Assembly: GCF_002216775.1 (NCBI RefSeq)
Contig: NZ_CP022315.1
Location: 1,364,001 to 1,428,000 of the forward strand
Reading direction: 5' to 3'
Source of the DNA: Virgibacillus phasianinus
GTDB taxonomy: Bacteria; Bacillota; Bacilli; Bacillales; Amphibacillaceae
DNA length: 64,000 nt
In this document: positions 53,446 to 62,339 of the stretch, in pieces
How positions within the stretch are numbered: position 1 is the first letter of the stretch
How the letters are laid out: each line of letters opens with the position of its first letter
The notes under the pieces: model-generated
Told to the model about the DNA's origin: nothing
Seen by the model: only the letters and a program-made list of their open reading frames with translations
Database searches by the model: none
Made by a program: the position numbers and the translations under genes

Positions 53446-53526
53446 TTGATTATCGTTTTGCGTACAATAGAAACACAGTAAGATATTCCTTAACGTTTTA
53501 TCTGCCGTTGAAACGGGAATATTGTT
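53446..53526 (+). promoter_or_regulatory. possible leader peptide and hairpin before the 49-aa gene
   Basis: GGAGGGGAGG precedes a TTG with an 11-residue frame LIIVLRTIETQ (53446-53481). Right after it ATATTCC (53483-53489) can pair with GGAATAT (53516-53522). A translated leader controlling the downstream gene is possible, but other readings exist. Confidence 0.25.
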
Positions 53527-53548
53527 AGTAGAGAAGGGGATGTAACAA

Positions 53549-53698
53549 ATGAAAAAAATTGGAAAAGGATTTGCTAAATTTATTGTTGCTAATCTTGCCG
53601 TAATACTTGTAATCCTATTGTTGCCAATATTTTTAGTTACAGATGACGTTGCAATATTTGATCAGGTCATGAGTTTCTTATTTAATAGTAAAGGTTAA
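53549..53698 (+). CDS. small single-pass membrane protein, 49 aa
   Basis: ATG 53549 behind GAAGGGGAT starts MKKIGKGFAKFIVANLAVIL then VILLLPIFLVTDDVAIFDQV and MSFLFNSKG. It has a basic N-terminus, one hydrophobic helix and a short acidic/aromatic tail, so it likely spans the membrane once. A terminator directly after the stop supports a real small gene. The family is not recognised; it could be a small regulator, a toxin-like peptide or an assembly factor. Confidence 0.6.
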   Translation: MKKIGKGFAKFIVANLAVILVILLLPIFLVTDDVAIFDQVMSFLFNSKG

Positions 53699-53702
53699 TA
53701 TT

Positions 53703-53734
53703 CGAATATCCCTTGAAACAGGGGTATTTTTTTA
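53703..53734 (+). terminator. terminator after the 49-aa gene
   Basis: AATATCCC pairs with GGGGTATT, then T7. Confidence 0.82.
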
Positions 53735-53827
53735 ATGGATAAAAAAAAGGGAGGGGCATTAATAAAACAAACCCAGCGCATACGTCGCAGTTTATGGACA
53801 ATTAACAGGAATGTTTACAAACAAAAA

Positions 53828-53903
53828 TAGCCAAGAAAAATATCCGAACAAACAAAGTCCTAATTGAAGAGTTTGGTTTAGTTCGGATTTCTTTCTGGCT
53901 AAA
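53828..53903 (-). terminator. long hairpin ending the regulator/hydrolase operon
   Basis: AGCCA..ATCCGAAC pairs with GTTCGGAT..TGGCT across a 30-nt loop downstream of the reverse-strand regulator. Confidence 0.6.
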
Positions 53904-53931
53904 ACACTTTTGTTCAATCCTATTTTATCTT

Positions 53932-55224
53932 CTAAAGCGTAAGTTCAAATAGCTTTCGTGGACGGCCTTTCACATATGGTTTTTCTTCTCCGACAACGCG
54001 TATTACTTCGCCAGCCAGTAACTTATGGATGGTGCGCTCTGCACTGCGCTTGGTAACTTGATAATAATTTGAGATATCATTAGCAGAAAATGGTTCATTG
54101 TTTCGCAAATTAATGAAATCAATAAAGTTATAGGATAACTCATTGTTTAATCTTGCCCGGTGTATAAGGGCGTGGTAAAGCTCGGAGGTATCAACATGTT
54201 TCGCAACCCCAAGGGGTCCAATAGTTTCCTTTCTTTCATTTACAATAAAACAGCTGCTTTCTTCTGAATGAACACAAGTTTCAAGGGCAAGCTTTGCATT
54301 ATCTTCCGCTTGCTTTGCTGTTAAACCAAGACCGAATCCAATTTCAACCGGAACACCAAGCGAACGGGCAATTTCCTGCAAGAGTGGAAAATCTCGATAA
54401 TGGTTTGTAATATGGTCTAGGATACCTCTTGTTCCAAATATGGAAAATTGGTTATCCCCGTTTGTCAGCACAGATGCATATGTCTTGTGGCCAAATTTTA
54501 ATAAGATTTGGTGTAGTTTTAGGAGCATCTCCTGGGCTACAAATTCCCCTTTCTTTGAGACAATATCTTCAAAGTTTTTGATTTGAACAAATCCGGAAAC
54601 GATTTGGGCGCTTTTGCTTTTATTCAGTGTTGCGATGGATTTTGCCTTTTCAACAGCCCGTTCCAGGTTTAATTTGGGAATTACCATACAGCTGGTTGGA
54701 ATTCCCTCGTCTATTAGTCTTTGTTCGACTTCTTCGATGGAAGTTAATACATAATCAATTTTTCCCTCTTGAAACAGTTTCTTGTGATAATGAAAAATCT
54801 TTCCAATGTCTAGTACAGCATCATCTCCGTAACTATACGTATAAATTTCGCGATCTTCCATTTGTAGTTCACTGATCACTTCATCCACATGTTCCTTATA
54901 TAGTACATCAATGGAGATACGATCCAGTTCCTGGTTATGATAGTTTTTCAAACGGTAAAAAGAGGTCAGGATCATGTATTCATCAAATGCAACCTGAATG
55001 GCAGGTAATCGCTTTCTTTCAATCTTTTCTTTCGCATAAAGGTATGAAAGTGACCCGCCAAATAAATAGACATCACACATAAAGGCTTTGTCAATTAAGT
55101 CAATGTTTTCTACCGCTTTAGAATAGGCAAACGGAATAATTTCTATGTCATCTTGATTGTCAACATAGTCATTCATTCGTTCTATCAATTCATTTCTGCC
55201 AAATAATGCAATTTTAATTTTCAT
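53932..55224 (-). CDS. transcriptional regulator with PrpR-like sensor and winged helix
   Basis: This 430-residue protein has three parts. An alpha/beta N-terminus (IKIALFGRNELIERMNDYVD, CDVYLFGGSLSYLY) with ERAVEKAKSI resembles the PrpR N-terminal sensor. The middle part resembles a degenerate GGDEF or adenylate-cyclase-like fold (VSGFVQIKNFEDIVSKKGEF, VEIGFGLGLTAKQAEDNAKLA). The C-terminal winged helix is SANDISNYYQVTKRSAERTI. It likely regulates the upstream serine hydrolase gene on the same transcript, 32 bp away. ATG 55224 has GGAGG. No GGDEF catalytic motif remains, so c-di-GMP synthesis is unlikely. Confidence 0.7.
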   Translation of the reverse strand: MKIKIALFGRNELIERMNDYVDNQDDIEIIPFAYSKAVENIDLIDKAFMCDVYLFGGSLSYLYAKEKIERKRLPAIQVAFDEYMILTSFYRLKNYHNQELDRISIDVLYKEHVDEVISELQMEDREIYTYSYGDDAVLDIGKIFHYHKKLFQEGKIDYVLTSIEEVEQRLIDEGIPTSCMVIPKLNLERAVEKAKSIATLNKSKSAQIVSGFVQIKNFEDIVSKKGEFVAQEMLLKLHQILLKFGHKTYASVLTNGDNQFSIFGTRGILDHITNHYRDFPLLQEIARSLGVPVEIGFGLGLTAKQAEDNAKLALETCVHSEESSCFIVNERKETIGPLGVAKHVDTSELYHALIHRARLNNELSYNFIDFINLRNNEPFSANDISNYYQVTKRSAERTIHKLLAGEVIRVVGEEKPYVKGRPRKLFELTL

Positions 55225-55256
55225 TAGTAGACCTCCGTATTTGTTTACTGTTTCGT

Positions 55257-56048
55257 CTATTTTCCATAGTTTCTTAGGTACTGAAGTACAATTTTACCGA
55301 TAGCTGCCAGGTAGTCTCGTCCTGTTCCATTGTTCTGCCAGTTCTCAGATAAAAGTGCTAAATATACCTTCTGTTCCTGATATGTTAAAAGTGCCACATC
55401 ATGCTCAATGCCAGTTAATTCCCCGGTTTTATGATAGACTTTAATGCATTCATCATGATTCATGTAGTGGGCTATTTTACAATTGTTTTGTTGGTGGCCC
55501 ATAATTTGTTTGATTTCATTTCTGCTTGTTTCTGATAATAAATCGTCTGTTTCCTCCATAAGATGTAGAAATTTGACCATATCTTGAGCACTTGTATAGT
55601 TCTCCAATGAAGGATCCTTTAGTTGCATGAACTTTCTGCTTAATATTGTATGATTGCAGCCAATGGCGGCCGCAAGTTCATTCACAGTATCCATACCAAT
55701 CTTGTCAAGTATTATGTTCGCCGCTGTATTGTCTGAAACAATAATCATAAGTTCCAGTAAATTTCTGTAACTGTAAACATTCGAGTTAGTTAAGTAATCG
55801 ATTACACCGGCACCACCTGTTTTCATATCTGTCTCAATATAAACAAGTGTGTCAGGTTGAAGGTTCCCAGCTTCTATTTGCCGAAAAGCTTCGATTAGTA
55901 TGGGAAGTTTAATCGTGCTGGCAGCCCGTTTTGGTTCAAAGGCATTTATCGAGATATCTCCGTCACTGGTCTGGATATAGATAGAAAAATGATCGATTAT
56001 GTCTTTAAGCAGTTCATGAATGGTAGCCTCCATCAGTTGGAAATCCAT
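55257..56048 (-). CDS. class A beta-lactamase-like serine hydrolase, cytoplasmic
   Basis: This 263-residue protein has the penicillin-binding hydrolase motifs: STIK at 44-47 (active Ser and Lys), SDN at 105-107 and KTG near 211 (HKTGELTG). There is no signal peptide or lipobox, unlike secreted beta-lactamases. Its real substrate may be a peptide or ester. It precedes a regulator in a likely two-gene operon. ATG 56048 is chosen; a GTG at 56060 lies too close to the GGAGGGG site. A promoter at 56167-56195 fits. Confidence 0.75.
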   Translation of the reverse strand: MDFQLMEATIHELLKDIIDHFSIYIQTSDGDISINAFEPKRAASTIKLPILIEAFRQIEAGNLQPDTLVYIETDMKTGGAGVIDYLTNSNVYSYRNLLELMIIVSDNTAANIILDKIGMDTVNELAAAIGCNHTILSRKFMQLKDPSLENYTSAQDMVKFLHLMEETDDLLSETSRNEIKQIMGHQQNNCKIAHYMNHDECIKVYHKTGELTGIEHDVALLTYQEQKVYLALLSENWQNNGTGRDYLAAIGKIVLQYLRNYGK

Positions 56049-56166
56049 AACTATATCCACCCCTCCATATTAAATTGTGATTTAAGTAAATCAGGGAAAA
56101 CCCCTTCTCTTACAACAAATCCGAATTAACGAAATATTTAACGACACTGCGCGTTAATCCCTTATT

Positions 56167-56195
56167 ATAGTACGGAATTTTCTCAATATTGTCAA
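56167..56195 (-). promoter_or_regulatory. promoter of the serine hydrolase/regulator operon
   Basis: Reverse strand TTGACA, 17-bp spacer, TACTAT; it lies in the 325-bp divergent spacer (56049-56373) that holds no other gene. Confidence 0.65.
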
Positions 56196-56318
56196 GAAGG
56201 AAAATTAGGAAAGTTGACAAATACCGCGTTATGTGTCCGGTTATACAACTATATGATATTTTTGTGACACGTTTGGATAGGTAAGTATTGGAAATTTAGA
56301 TGAAATATATGCTTAAAA

Positions 56319-56348
56319 TTGTTTGGTTTTGTGGTAGTTTAGTATAAT
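56319..56348 (+). promoter_or_regulatory. promoter of the nitronate monooxygenase gene
   Basis: TATAAT at 56343-56348, 25 bp before the ATG, with TTGTTT about 18 bp further up as a weak -35. Confidence 0.55.
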
Positions 56349-56373
56349 ACAGGTAAAGATGGAGGGGTGAAAT

Positions 56374-57456
56374 ATGGGAAAGCATTTGGAAGCAATAGAT
56401 TTGCATATACCAGTCATTCAAGCAGGTATGGCTGGCGGGATAACAACGCCAGAATTAGTGGCTGAAGTAGCCAATGCTGGTGCGCTAGGCACTATTGGCG
56501 CTGGCTATATGAGTGCTTCGGCATTAAGAGAGGAAATAAAGAAAATTAAACAATTAACAAATAAGCCATTTGCTGTAAATCTTTTTGCAACAAACCTGGA
56601 GGCATTCTCAAGTGAGATTGGACCAATGCAGCAGTTATTGGATCCTTACCGAGATGCACTTGAAATCGAACACGGGAAACAGTCAGTGAAAACTTATGAT
56701 TATTTGCAGGAAAAGGTCTATGTCATTATTGAGGAAAGCATTCCGGTTGTCAGTACTGCCTTTGGTGTGCTGTCATCAGTATTAATTGAACGCTTAAAGA
56801 AAAATAACGTCACATTGATTGGAATGGCAACCAATTTAGATGAGGCAAAACAATTGGTAGAAGCGGGATATGATGTCATCGTAGCACAAGGATTTGAAGC
56901 GGGTGGCCATCGGGGAACTTTTCATACGAATAAGCACCCCAATGGATGCAATATTGGACTACTTTCCCTGGTTCAGGAATTATTGTTCAACCTAGATGTA
57001 CCGATTATTGCTGCAGGTGGTATTACCGATAAAAGCCAAATCGATGCACTCCTGGCGATGGGCGCAGCAGGTGTCCAGATTGGGACTAAGTTTCTAGTAG
57101 CAAAAGAGGCTGGAACGAATAACGCATATCGTCAGGCATTAATTAAATCGACAGCTGTCAATACTACTATTACTAAGGCCTTTTCTGGAAGACCAGCACG
57201 GGCAATTATCAACCAATTTATAAAAGAGGTAGAAAGCAGCGACTGTGACCTGTTGCCTTTTCCAGTTCAAAATGAAATTACCAAGGATGTTCGCAGTGCA
57301 GCCAAGGAATTTGCTGTTGCAGAATTCCAATCATTGTGGGCAGGACAGGGTGTAGGAGCAATTGTAAACGAGGAGCCAGTTGCCAAGATTTTGGCTGCGT
57401 TGGTTGGCGAGGATTCAGAGGAAACAAATCAGCTTAAGCTCGAATTTGACGAATGA
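56374..57456 (+). CDS. nitronate monooxygenase family protein
   Basis: This 360-residue FMN TIM barrel begins IDLHIPVIQAGMAGGITTPE and has VIVAQGFEAGGHRGTFH with the active-site His. PIIAAGGITDKSQID and GAAGVQIGTKFLVAKEA bind the FMN phosphate. It is of the class I nitronate monooxygenase type and keeps the His that the paa-island homologue at 35.2 kb lacks. It oxidises nitronates such as propionate 3-nitronate. ATG 56374 has GGAGGGG. Monocistronic with a terminator. Confidence 0.9.
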   Translation: MGKHLEAIDLHIPVIQAGMAGGITTPELVAEVANAGALGTIGAGYMSASALREEIKKIKQLTNKPFAVNLFATNLEAFSSEIGPMQQLLDPYRDALEIEHGKQSVKTYDYLQEKVYVIIEESIPVVSTAFGVLSSVLIERLKKNNVTLIGMATNLDEAKQLVEAGYDVIVAQGFEAGGHRGTFHTNKHPNGCNIGLLSLVQELLFNLDVPIIAAGGITDKSQIDALLAMGAAGVQIGTKFLVAKEAGTNNAYRQALIKSTAVNTTITKAFSGRPARAIINQFIKEVESSDCDLLPFPVQNEITKDVRSAAKEFAVAEFQSLWAGQGVGAIVNEEPVAKILAALVGEDSEETNQLKLEFDE

Positions 57457-57504
57457 TAGTAAATTCGGAAATGAAAAGTTATCTACATGGGAAAAATACT
57501 ATAA

Positions 57505-57550
57505 AACCACACCCTCTCTAGCTATGGTCGGAGAGGGTTGTTCTTTTTGC
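57505..57550 (+). terminator. terminator after the nitronate monooxygenase gene
   Basis: ACCCTCTC pairs with GAGAGGGT, then TGTTCTTTTT. Confidence 0.8.
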
Positions 57551-57574
57551 AATGAATTAAGTGGAAGTGCTCAA

Positions 57575-57709
57575 TGTGGATATCCATCGAAACTTATGCA
57601 CATCCTGTGGATAATCCTGAGGATAACCTCAATATTTTGTGCAGAACGTAAATTCGAATACAAAATACGGCAAAAAACGACTCGGTTCGATACAAGCCGG
57701 TGGGGATAA
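57575..57709. other. DnaA-box cluster
   Basis: Two consensus DnaA boxes face each other, TTATGCACA at 57594-57602 and TGTGGATAA (TTATCCACA reversed) at 57606-57614. Three boxes with one mismatch lie nearby: TGTGGATAT 57575-57583, TGAGGATAA 57618-57626 and TGGGGATAA 57701-57709. The 340-bp gene-free spacer holds no other known element. Confidence 0.65.
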
Positions 57710-57795
57710 CTTGGAGGAATGGCAATGTTCCCTTTAAGTGACCTATGATAGTATAATAGGCATATTAATTAAGTTCGCAGAGGATTGATGGCAGC

Positions 57796-58401
57796 ATGAA
57801 ACGAAAAACGAAACAGGCAGTTCGTAATACTTTGTTTTTAACCGTTACTATTGTTGGTTTACTCGTAATTGTGTCACTTTTAGCACAGCCAGAGTTTAAG
57901 GTGGACAGGGAAGTACTTAGTAATGAAGTAATTCAATATAAGCCAGTTGTGGAAAAGTATGCTATAAAATATGGTGTTGAAGACCATGTGGATATCCTGT
58001 TAGCAATGATGATGCAGGAATCTGGTGGACGTGGTAGCGATCCTATGCAATCATCGGAAAGTTACTGCGGGGAGCGAAATTGTATTAAAGACCCGGAACT
58101 TTCTATTAAACAAGGGGTCTATTATTTCTCGAAAAATGTGAAGGCAGCAGACGGTGATATCGAGCTGGCCATCCAATCGTATAATTTTGGCAGGGGATTT
58201 ATTGAATACGCATTAGAAAATAAGGGGAAGTATACACAGGAAGTGGCCATTAATTTTTCCAAGAAAATGTATAAGGGTGCTGCAAACAAGTCCAAATATA
58301 GATGCTTACGCGAAGGTGCCAGAGAATTGGACGCGTGTTATGGTGATATTTATTATGTCCAGGATGTTCTTTCGATGAGTGAAAAAATAAAGGAACAGTA
58401 A
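57796..58401 (+). CDS. membrane-anchored lysozyme-like protein
   Basis: This 201-residue protein has an N-terminal membrane helix (TLFLTVTIVGLLVIVSLLA) and an extracellular lysozyme-like domain. KYGVEDHVDILLAMMMQESGG gives the catalytic Glu near residue 75, and SIKQGVYYFSKNVK and LAIQSYNFGRGFI follow. This matches the PF13702 lysozyme-like family (CwlT N-domain, YocA-like). It probably cleaves glycan strands locally at the cell surface. A TATAAT box lies about 45 bp upstream. ATG 57796 has GAGGATTGATGG. Confidence 0.82.
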   Translation: MKRKTKQAVRNTLFLTVTIVGLLVIVSLLAQPEFKVDREVLSNEVIQYKPVVEKYAIKYGVEDHVDILLAMMMQESGGRGSDPMQSSESYCGERNCIKDPELSIKQGVYYFSKNVKAADGDIELAIQSYNFGRGFIEYALENKGKYTQEVAINFSKKMYKGAANKSKYRCLREGARELDACYGDIYYVQDVLSMSEKIKEQ

Positions 58402-58475
58402 TTTTTCAGGTCGTGTCACTTCGATTTTAAATAAATAGGGTTTATTATAAGAAGAAACAAGGAGGTAGATGAGTT

Positions 58476-58871
58476 ATGGTAAAGGAAATACATAGTAAAA
58501 ATGCTCCGGCAGCTATTGGACCGTATTCACAGGCAATTAAAGTGGGGGACTTCCTATATGTCTCTGGTCAAATTGGAATTGACCCTTCTTCAGGGGAAGT
58601 AGTAGAGGGTATTGAAGCGCAAACAAAACAGGTGATGGACAATTTAAAGTCCATTCTGGCGGAAGCCGACACGAACTTTTCGCAGGTTGCGAAATTTACA
58701 ATTTATATCCATGATATGAACAATTTCAGTACAGTGAATGAAATATACGGTTCATATTTGGAAAAGCCATATCCAGCACGTGCGACCGTTGAAGTGAGTC
58801 GCCTGCCAAAAGATGTGCTGGTGGAAATGGATGTTATAGCATACACGAAAGAGGAACGGGAGCTGGACTAA
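58476..58871 (+). CDS. ridA: RidA family enamine/imine deaminase
   Basis: This 131-residue protein has the RidA pattern [40 protein letters not shown] and [25 protein letters not shown] with the substrate-binding Arg. It removes reactive enamines from PLP enzymes. ATG 58476 follows AAGGAGG. The iron alcohol dehydrogenase gene starts one base after its stop, so the two are coupled. Confidence 0.95.
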   Translation: MVKEIHSKNAPAAIGPYSQAIKVGDFLYVSGQIGIDPSSGEVVEGIEAQTKQVMDNLKSILAEADTNFSQVAKFTIYIHDMNNFSTVNEIYGSYLEKPYPARATVEVSRLPKDVLVEMDVIAYTKEERELD

Positions 58872-58872
58872 C

Positions 58873-60039
58873 TTGAATAATTTTACGTATTACAATCCGA
58901 CAAAACTAATTTTTGGCAAAGGCCAGTTAGAAGCATTAACCACTGAGGTACCAACGTATGGAAAAAAGGTGCTCGTCGTATATGGCGGAGGAAGCATTAA
59001 ACGTAATGGCGTTTATGATAATGTAATGGCAAAACTGAACGAAATCGGTGCGGAGGTTCATGAGTTATCAGGTGTTGAACCGAACCCGCGCGTGACAACG
59101 GCCCGCAGGGGAATTGAAATTTGTAAAAAAGAAGGAATTGAGTTTTTACTAGCGGTTGGCGGCGGAAGCACAATCGATTGTACAAAGGCAATTGCTGCTG
59201 GTGCGAAGTCAGATGCTGATATTTGGGATATTGTGACCAAAAAAGCGGAGGTAACGGGTGCGTTACCATTTGGGACAGTACTAACAATTGCGGCGACAGG
59301 TTCTGAAATGAATCGGGGTTCTGTTATTACGAACTGGGAATTGAACGAGAAACATGGCTGGGGTTCTCCTTACACAAGCCCTAAATTTTCTATCCTGGAT
59401 CCGGCGCATACGATGTCTGTACCGCGTGACCAGACGGTTTATGGAATGGTTGATATTATGTCGCATGTATTGGAACATTATTTCCACCACACTTCCAACA
59501 CACCGATACAAGATCGTTTCTGTGAAGGAATATTACGGACGGTAATTGAAACTGCGCCGAAATTGTTAAGTGATCTGGAAAATTATGAGTATCGTGAAAC
59601 CATCATGTTAAGTGGAACCCTAGCATTAAATGATATGCTCAATATGGGCTATCACGGTGACTGGGCAACCCATAATTTAGAACATGCAGTTTCCGCGGTT
59701 CATGATATTCCACATGGTGGAGGGCTTGCGATTTTATTTCCACACTGGATGAACCATGTCATGGACGAAAATGTTGATCGGTTTAAACAACTGGCGATTC
59801 GCGTGTTTGATGTTGATTCTAATGGAAAATCCGATCAAGACGTGGCGAAAGAGGGCATTGCTAGATTGCGCGAATTCTGGAATAGCATAGGTGCACCGGA
59901 TAAACTTGCTGATTACGATATTGATGCAAGTACAGTCAGCAAGATGGCCGACAAAACAGTGGTGGTTCGACCGGAATACGGAAACTTTATGAAACTCAAT
60001 AAAGAGGATTCAGAAAAAATTTATCAGGCGAGTTTATGA
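58873..60039 (+). CDS. yugJ: iron-containing alcohol dehydrogenase (YugJ/BdhA-like)
   Basis: This 388-residue enzyme has [12 protein letters not shown] and [19 protein letters not shown] for NAD(P). The metal site His/Asp residues lie in [32 protein letters not shown] and FPHWMNHVM. It matches NADPH-dependent butanol dehydrogenases such as YugJ. It converts aldehydes and alcohols in the cytoplasm. The start is TTG 58873 with GGGAGC inside the ridA end. A terminator follows. Confidence 0.93.
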   Translation: MNNFTYYNPTKLIFGKGQLEALTTEVPTYGKKVLVVYGGGSIKRNGVYDNVMAKLNEIGAEVHELSGVEPNPRVTTARRGIEICKKEGIEFLLAVGGGSTIDCTKAIAAGAKSDADIWDIVTKKAEVTGALPFGTVLTIAATGSEMNRGSVITNWELNEKHGWGSPYTSPKFSILDPAHTMSVPRDQTVYGMVDIMSHVLEHYFHHTSNTPIQDRFCEGILRTVIETAPKLLSDLENYEYRETIMLSGTLALNDMLNMGYHGDWATHNLEHAVSAVHDIPHGGGLAILFPHWMNHVMDENVDRFKQLAIRVFDVDSNGKSDQDVAKEGIARLREFWNSIGAPDKLADYDIDASTVSKMADKTVVVRPEYGNFMKLNKEDSEKIYQASL

Positions 60040-60042
60040 GCA

Positions 60043-60079
60043 AGGAACAGGCTGTCAAAATGGATAGCCTGTTCTTCTT
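60043..60079. terminator. bidirectional terminator
   Basis: GAACAGGCT pairs with AGCCTGTTC around 12 nt, then TTCTTAATTT; it serves yugJ and the convergent DUF1428-like gene. Confidence 0.8.
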
Positions 60080-60434
60080 AATTTACTGCTTTTATAAATG
60101 ATGCGGTAACGACCTTTGATAGATCAATAATTTCTGTCATATCATTGAACAATTTATTTATTTCTTCGTCATCATTAACAAGCTTCATGACAGCTTCACA
60201 ATGTGATTTGTTGCGAAAAACGGTTTGGCCAAAAAGGACAACTTCATTATCCTTAATGTCAATCAGGTCAACTAAACCAGAACAACCGTGGTCTCCGGAA
60301 ATATCATCCGCAAGGTACGTGTTATCTTCTAAAGCCCCATTTGCCAGGTAGATTTCACTGGCTTTTTCATTAATATCGAGAAATGATTCAACGTTTTCCC
60401 GCTTGACGCGATAAATGTAAATTGTCGTATACAT
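60078..60434 (-). CDS. DUF1428-like protein
   Basis: This 118-residue protein starts MYTTIYIYRVKRENVESFLD. It has ASEIYLANGALEDNTYLADDI and a later FGQTVFRNKSHCEAVMKLVNDD, a pattern of DUF1428-type alpha/beta dimers. The function is unknown. ATG 60434 with GAGGTGAA is chosen over one 12 bases upstream. It is weakly similar to the family, and the last third differs. Confidence 0.6.
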   Translation of the reverse strand: MYTTIYIYRVKRENVESFLDINEKASEIYLANGALEDNTYLADDISGDHGCSGLVDLIDIKDNEVVLFGQTVFRNKSHCEAVMKLVNDDEEINKLFNDMTEIIDLSKVVTASFIKAVN

Positions 60435-60540
60435 ATAAATATTCACCTCATTTTTTGCTTATACTATAGTTCTACAAATAGTGAAAGAATTCCTTTGTTA
60501 TCTAGAAAAAAGTTTAAATAGAGTATGCCCCTAATAATAG

Positions 60541-60573
60541 AAAAAAACCAGCTGTTACTGATAAACAGCTAGT
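60541..60573 (-). terminator. terminator after the DUF1450 gene
   Basis: CTAGCTGTT pairs with AACAGCTGG on the reverse strand, then T7; it overlaps the last codons. Confidence 0.75.
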
Positions 60574-60800
60574 TCTTTCCTTATGGCATCTCTTATTTTA
60601 TCTAAACATTCTTCGGGTGTATTTCCGAATACACGCTTTCCATTGACTAAAGCATATGGTTTAACGCGGCATAACCCGCAGAACGAAAGGCATTCATTCA
60701 TTAGTACGGCTACTTCCGGAAACTCTTTCTCAAGAATTTCTTCTATATTAATAGTAGTGATGGCATTTCCGTCGCAGACGTCGATTATTACGATACCCAT
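60555..60800 (-). CDS. DUF1450 small protein with CxxC-type cysteines
   Basis: This 81-residue protein carries CLSFCGLCRVKPYALVNGKR, the cysteine cluster of DUF1450 (YuzB-like), and a helical end CLDKIRDAIRKELA. The family has a thioredoxin-like ferredoxin fold and may bind a metal or Fe-S cluster. ATG 60800 is chosen, as a GTG nine bases upstream lacks a better ribosome site. Its terminator follows on the reverse strand. Confidence 0.83.
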   Translation of the reverse strand: MGIVIIDVCDGNAITTINIEEILEKEFPEVAVLMNECLSFCGLCRVKPYALVNGKRVFGNTPEECLDKIRDAIRKELAVYQ

Positions 60801-60923
60801 TGCTATCACTTTCTTTCTGTATCAATATTAATCCTGACTCAACTAGTTTTAGCACATATAAGTTTCAAATTCAATGTTTATGTTTAGAAAAAAATCGTCA
60901 ACCATAACAGCTGACGATTTTCA

Positions 60924-62126
60924 TTAATTCCTATGAGAAGAAAACGCATGCTGGTATTTTCCCTCATATTCATGTCGATACCAAGTAACAAGCATAATAA
61001 TACCACTTAATACAAGCAACCCACTTGTCACGAAGAACACGGCGGAAAATCCAAAGAATCCAGCCAGCATTCCCCCAAGTGCAGGTCCTAATACATTACC
61101 TAGAAAGCGTAAACTTGTATTATACCCAAGAACTTCACCCTGCATCGAAAGTGGCGCTTCCTGCCTGATATACGCAATCCGAACAGGAATGATCCCTCCG
61201 ATTGAAATACCAAGTAAAAAGCGGAGAACAATTAACTGCCAGATGTTTGTAACAAACGCCCCAGGGAAATATACAATACCGGCCATGAATAATAGGAAAA
61301 TCATGATCCTGACATAACCAATCCTGTCGCCAATTCTGCCCCAGCGTTTAGCCATCAGTAAGTTACCCAGGCCAGCTGCAGAAAAGGCCATTCCTGAGAA
61401 AAGTGCAATACTGGCCGTTCCATGTATATCTGCAACGTATAAGGATAATATTGGTTGTATACTAAAATGTGCGACTTGAACAAGCATAGAGATTAACATA
61501 ACAATGAGCAGAACAGGATGGCGAACGATATGCAGAAAAACCTGTTTACTGGAATAACGCTTATATTCCTCATCGTCAGAAAAGCTCATTTTTAATTCTT
61601 TTATTCCAAACATAACAATGATCGCGGATAGGAACACCATAATTGATGTCCATCTAAACGTGGTTGCATAGCCAAATATGTCAGCAACAGCCCCGCCAAG
61701 CAACGGACCAGCAAGCGATCCAGTGATGCTTCCAGTTTGCAGTGTTCCAAGTACGCTTCCGGCTATTTTTTTTGGAGTTTGTGTAGCGATCATTGCCTGG
61801 GAGGTTGGGATGAACCCGGTAAAGATACCCATGAATAAACGCAATAAAAAAAGCTGCCATACGGAAGTGGCAAACCCCATTAGTAATACTGATAGCCCTA
61901 GACCAAGGCCGGAAATAATAAGAATCTTTTTACGTCCATATTTATCACCAAATCTGCCCCACATTGGCGAGAAAATAAACGCGGAGACGAATGTAATACC
62001 AAAGATCCAGCCAGACCAGCTTTGTACATAGGAATCAGAGAAAGTTCCAAACGTCTCTATATATAAAGAAATAAACGGCAGGATCATGGTCATACTTGCC
62101 GCAATGAAAAAGTTGGCGAACCACAT
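60924..62126 (-). CDS. MFS multidrug efflux permease (DHA1 type)
   Basis: This permease has at least 400 residues and twelve helices. It carries motif A GRFGDKYGRKKILI, RLFMGIFTGFIPTSQAMIATQTP in helix 4, and motif C LQTGSITGSLAGPLLGG in helix 5, marking a drug:H+ antiporter of YitG/YfmO type. The first ATG 62126 lies inside predicted helix 1. Frame and family similarity go on upstream for 14 codons (IIDQNPIVKRNLFI) to an ATC or ATA placed correctly behind GGAAGGG. A non-standard start or a sequencing slip is likely; the interval given is the conservative one. Confidence 0.85.
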   Translation of the reverse strand: MWFANFFIAASMTMILPFISLYIETFGTFSDSYVQSWSGWIFGITFVSAFIFSPMWGRFGDKYGRKKILIISGLGLGLSVLLMGFATSVWQLFLLRLFMGIFTGFIPTSQAMIATQTPKKIAGSVLGTLQTGSITGSLAGPLLGGAVADIFGYATTFRWTSIMVFLSAIIVMFGIKELKMSFSDDEEYKRYSSKQVFLHIVRHPVLLIVMLISMLVQVAHFSIQPILSLYVADIHGTASIALFSGMAFSAAGLGNLLMAKRWGRIGDRIGYVRIMIFLLFMAGIVYFPGAFVTNIWQLIVLRFLLGISIGGIIPVRIAYIRQEAPLSMQGEVLGYNTSLRFLGNVLGPALGGMLAGFFGFSAVFFVTSGLLVLSGIIMLVTWYRHEYEGKYQHAFSSHRN

Positions 62127-62339
62127 GATGAATAGGTTTCGTTTAACAATAGGATTTTGATCTATGATGACAAATCCCTTCCTTCAACAATATATTTCGA
62201 TACCCTAAATATATATAAATACGAAGTAAAATGAAAGCTAAATGCTCAGGTTCAAAAATAGGATGATTGTGGTAAAATAATGGAAAAGCTTAAACGTCTG
62301 TTTTTGGACGTCACTGAGAAAAAGGAGCGACACATTAAT

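Noticed and set aside
53734-53829. Basic 31-codon frame MDKKKGGALIKQTQRIRRSL... after the 49-aa gene
   Set aside because: Its ATG sits in the T tail of a terminator with no ribosome site before it.
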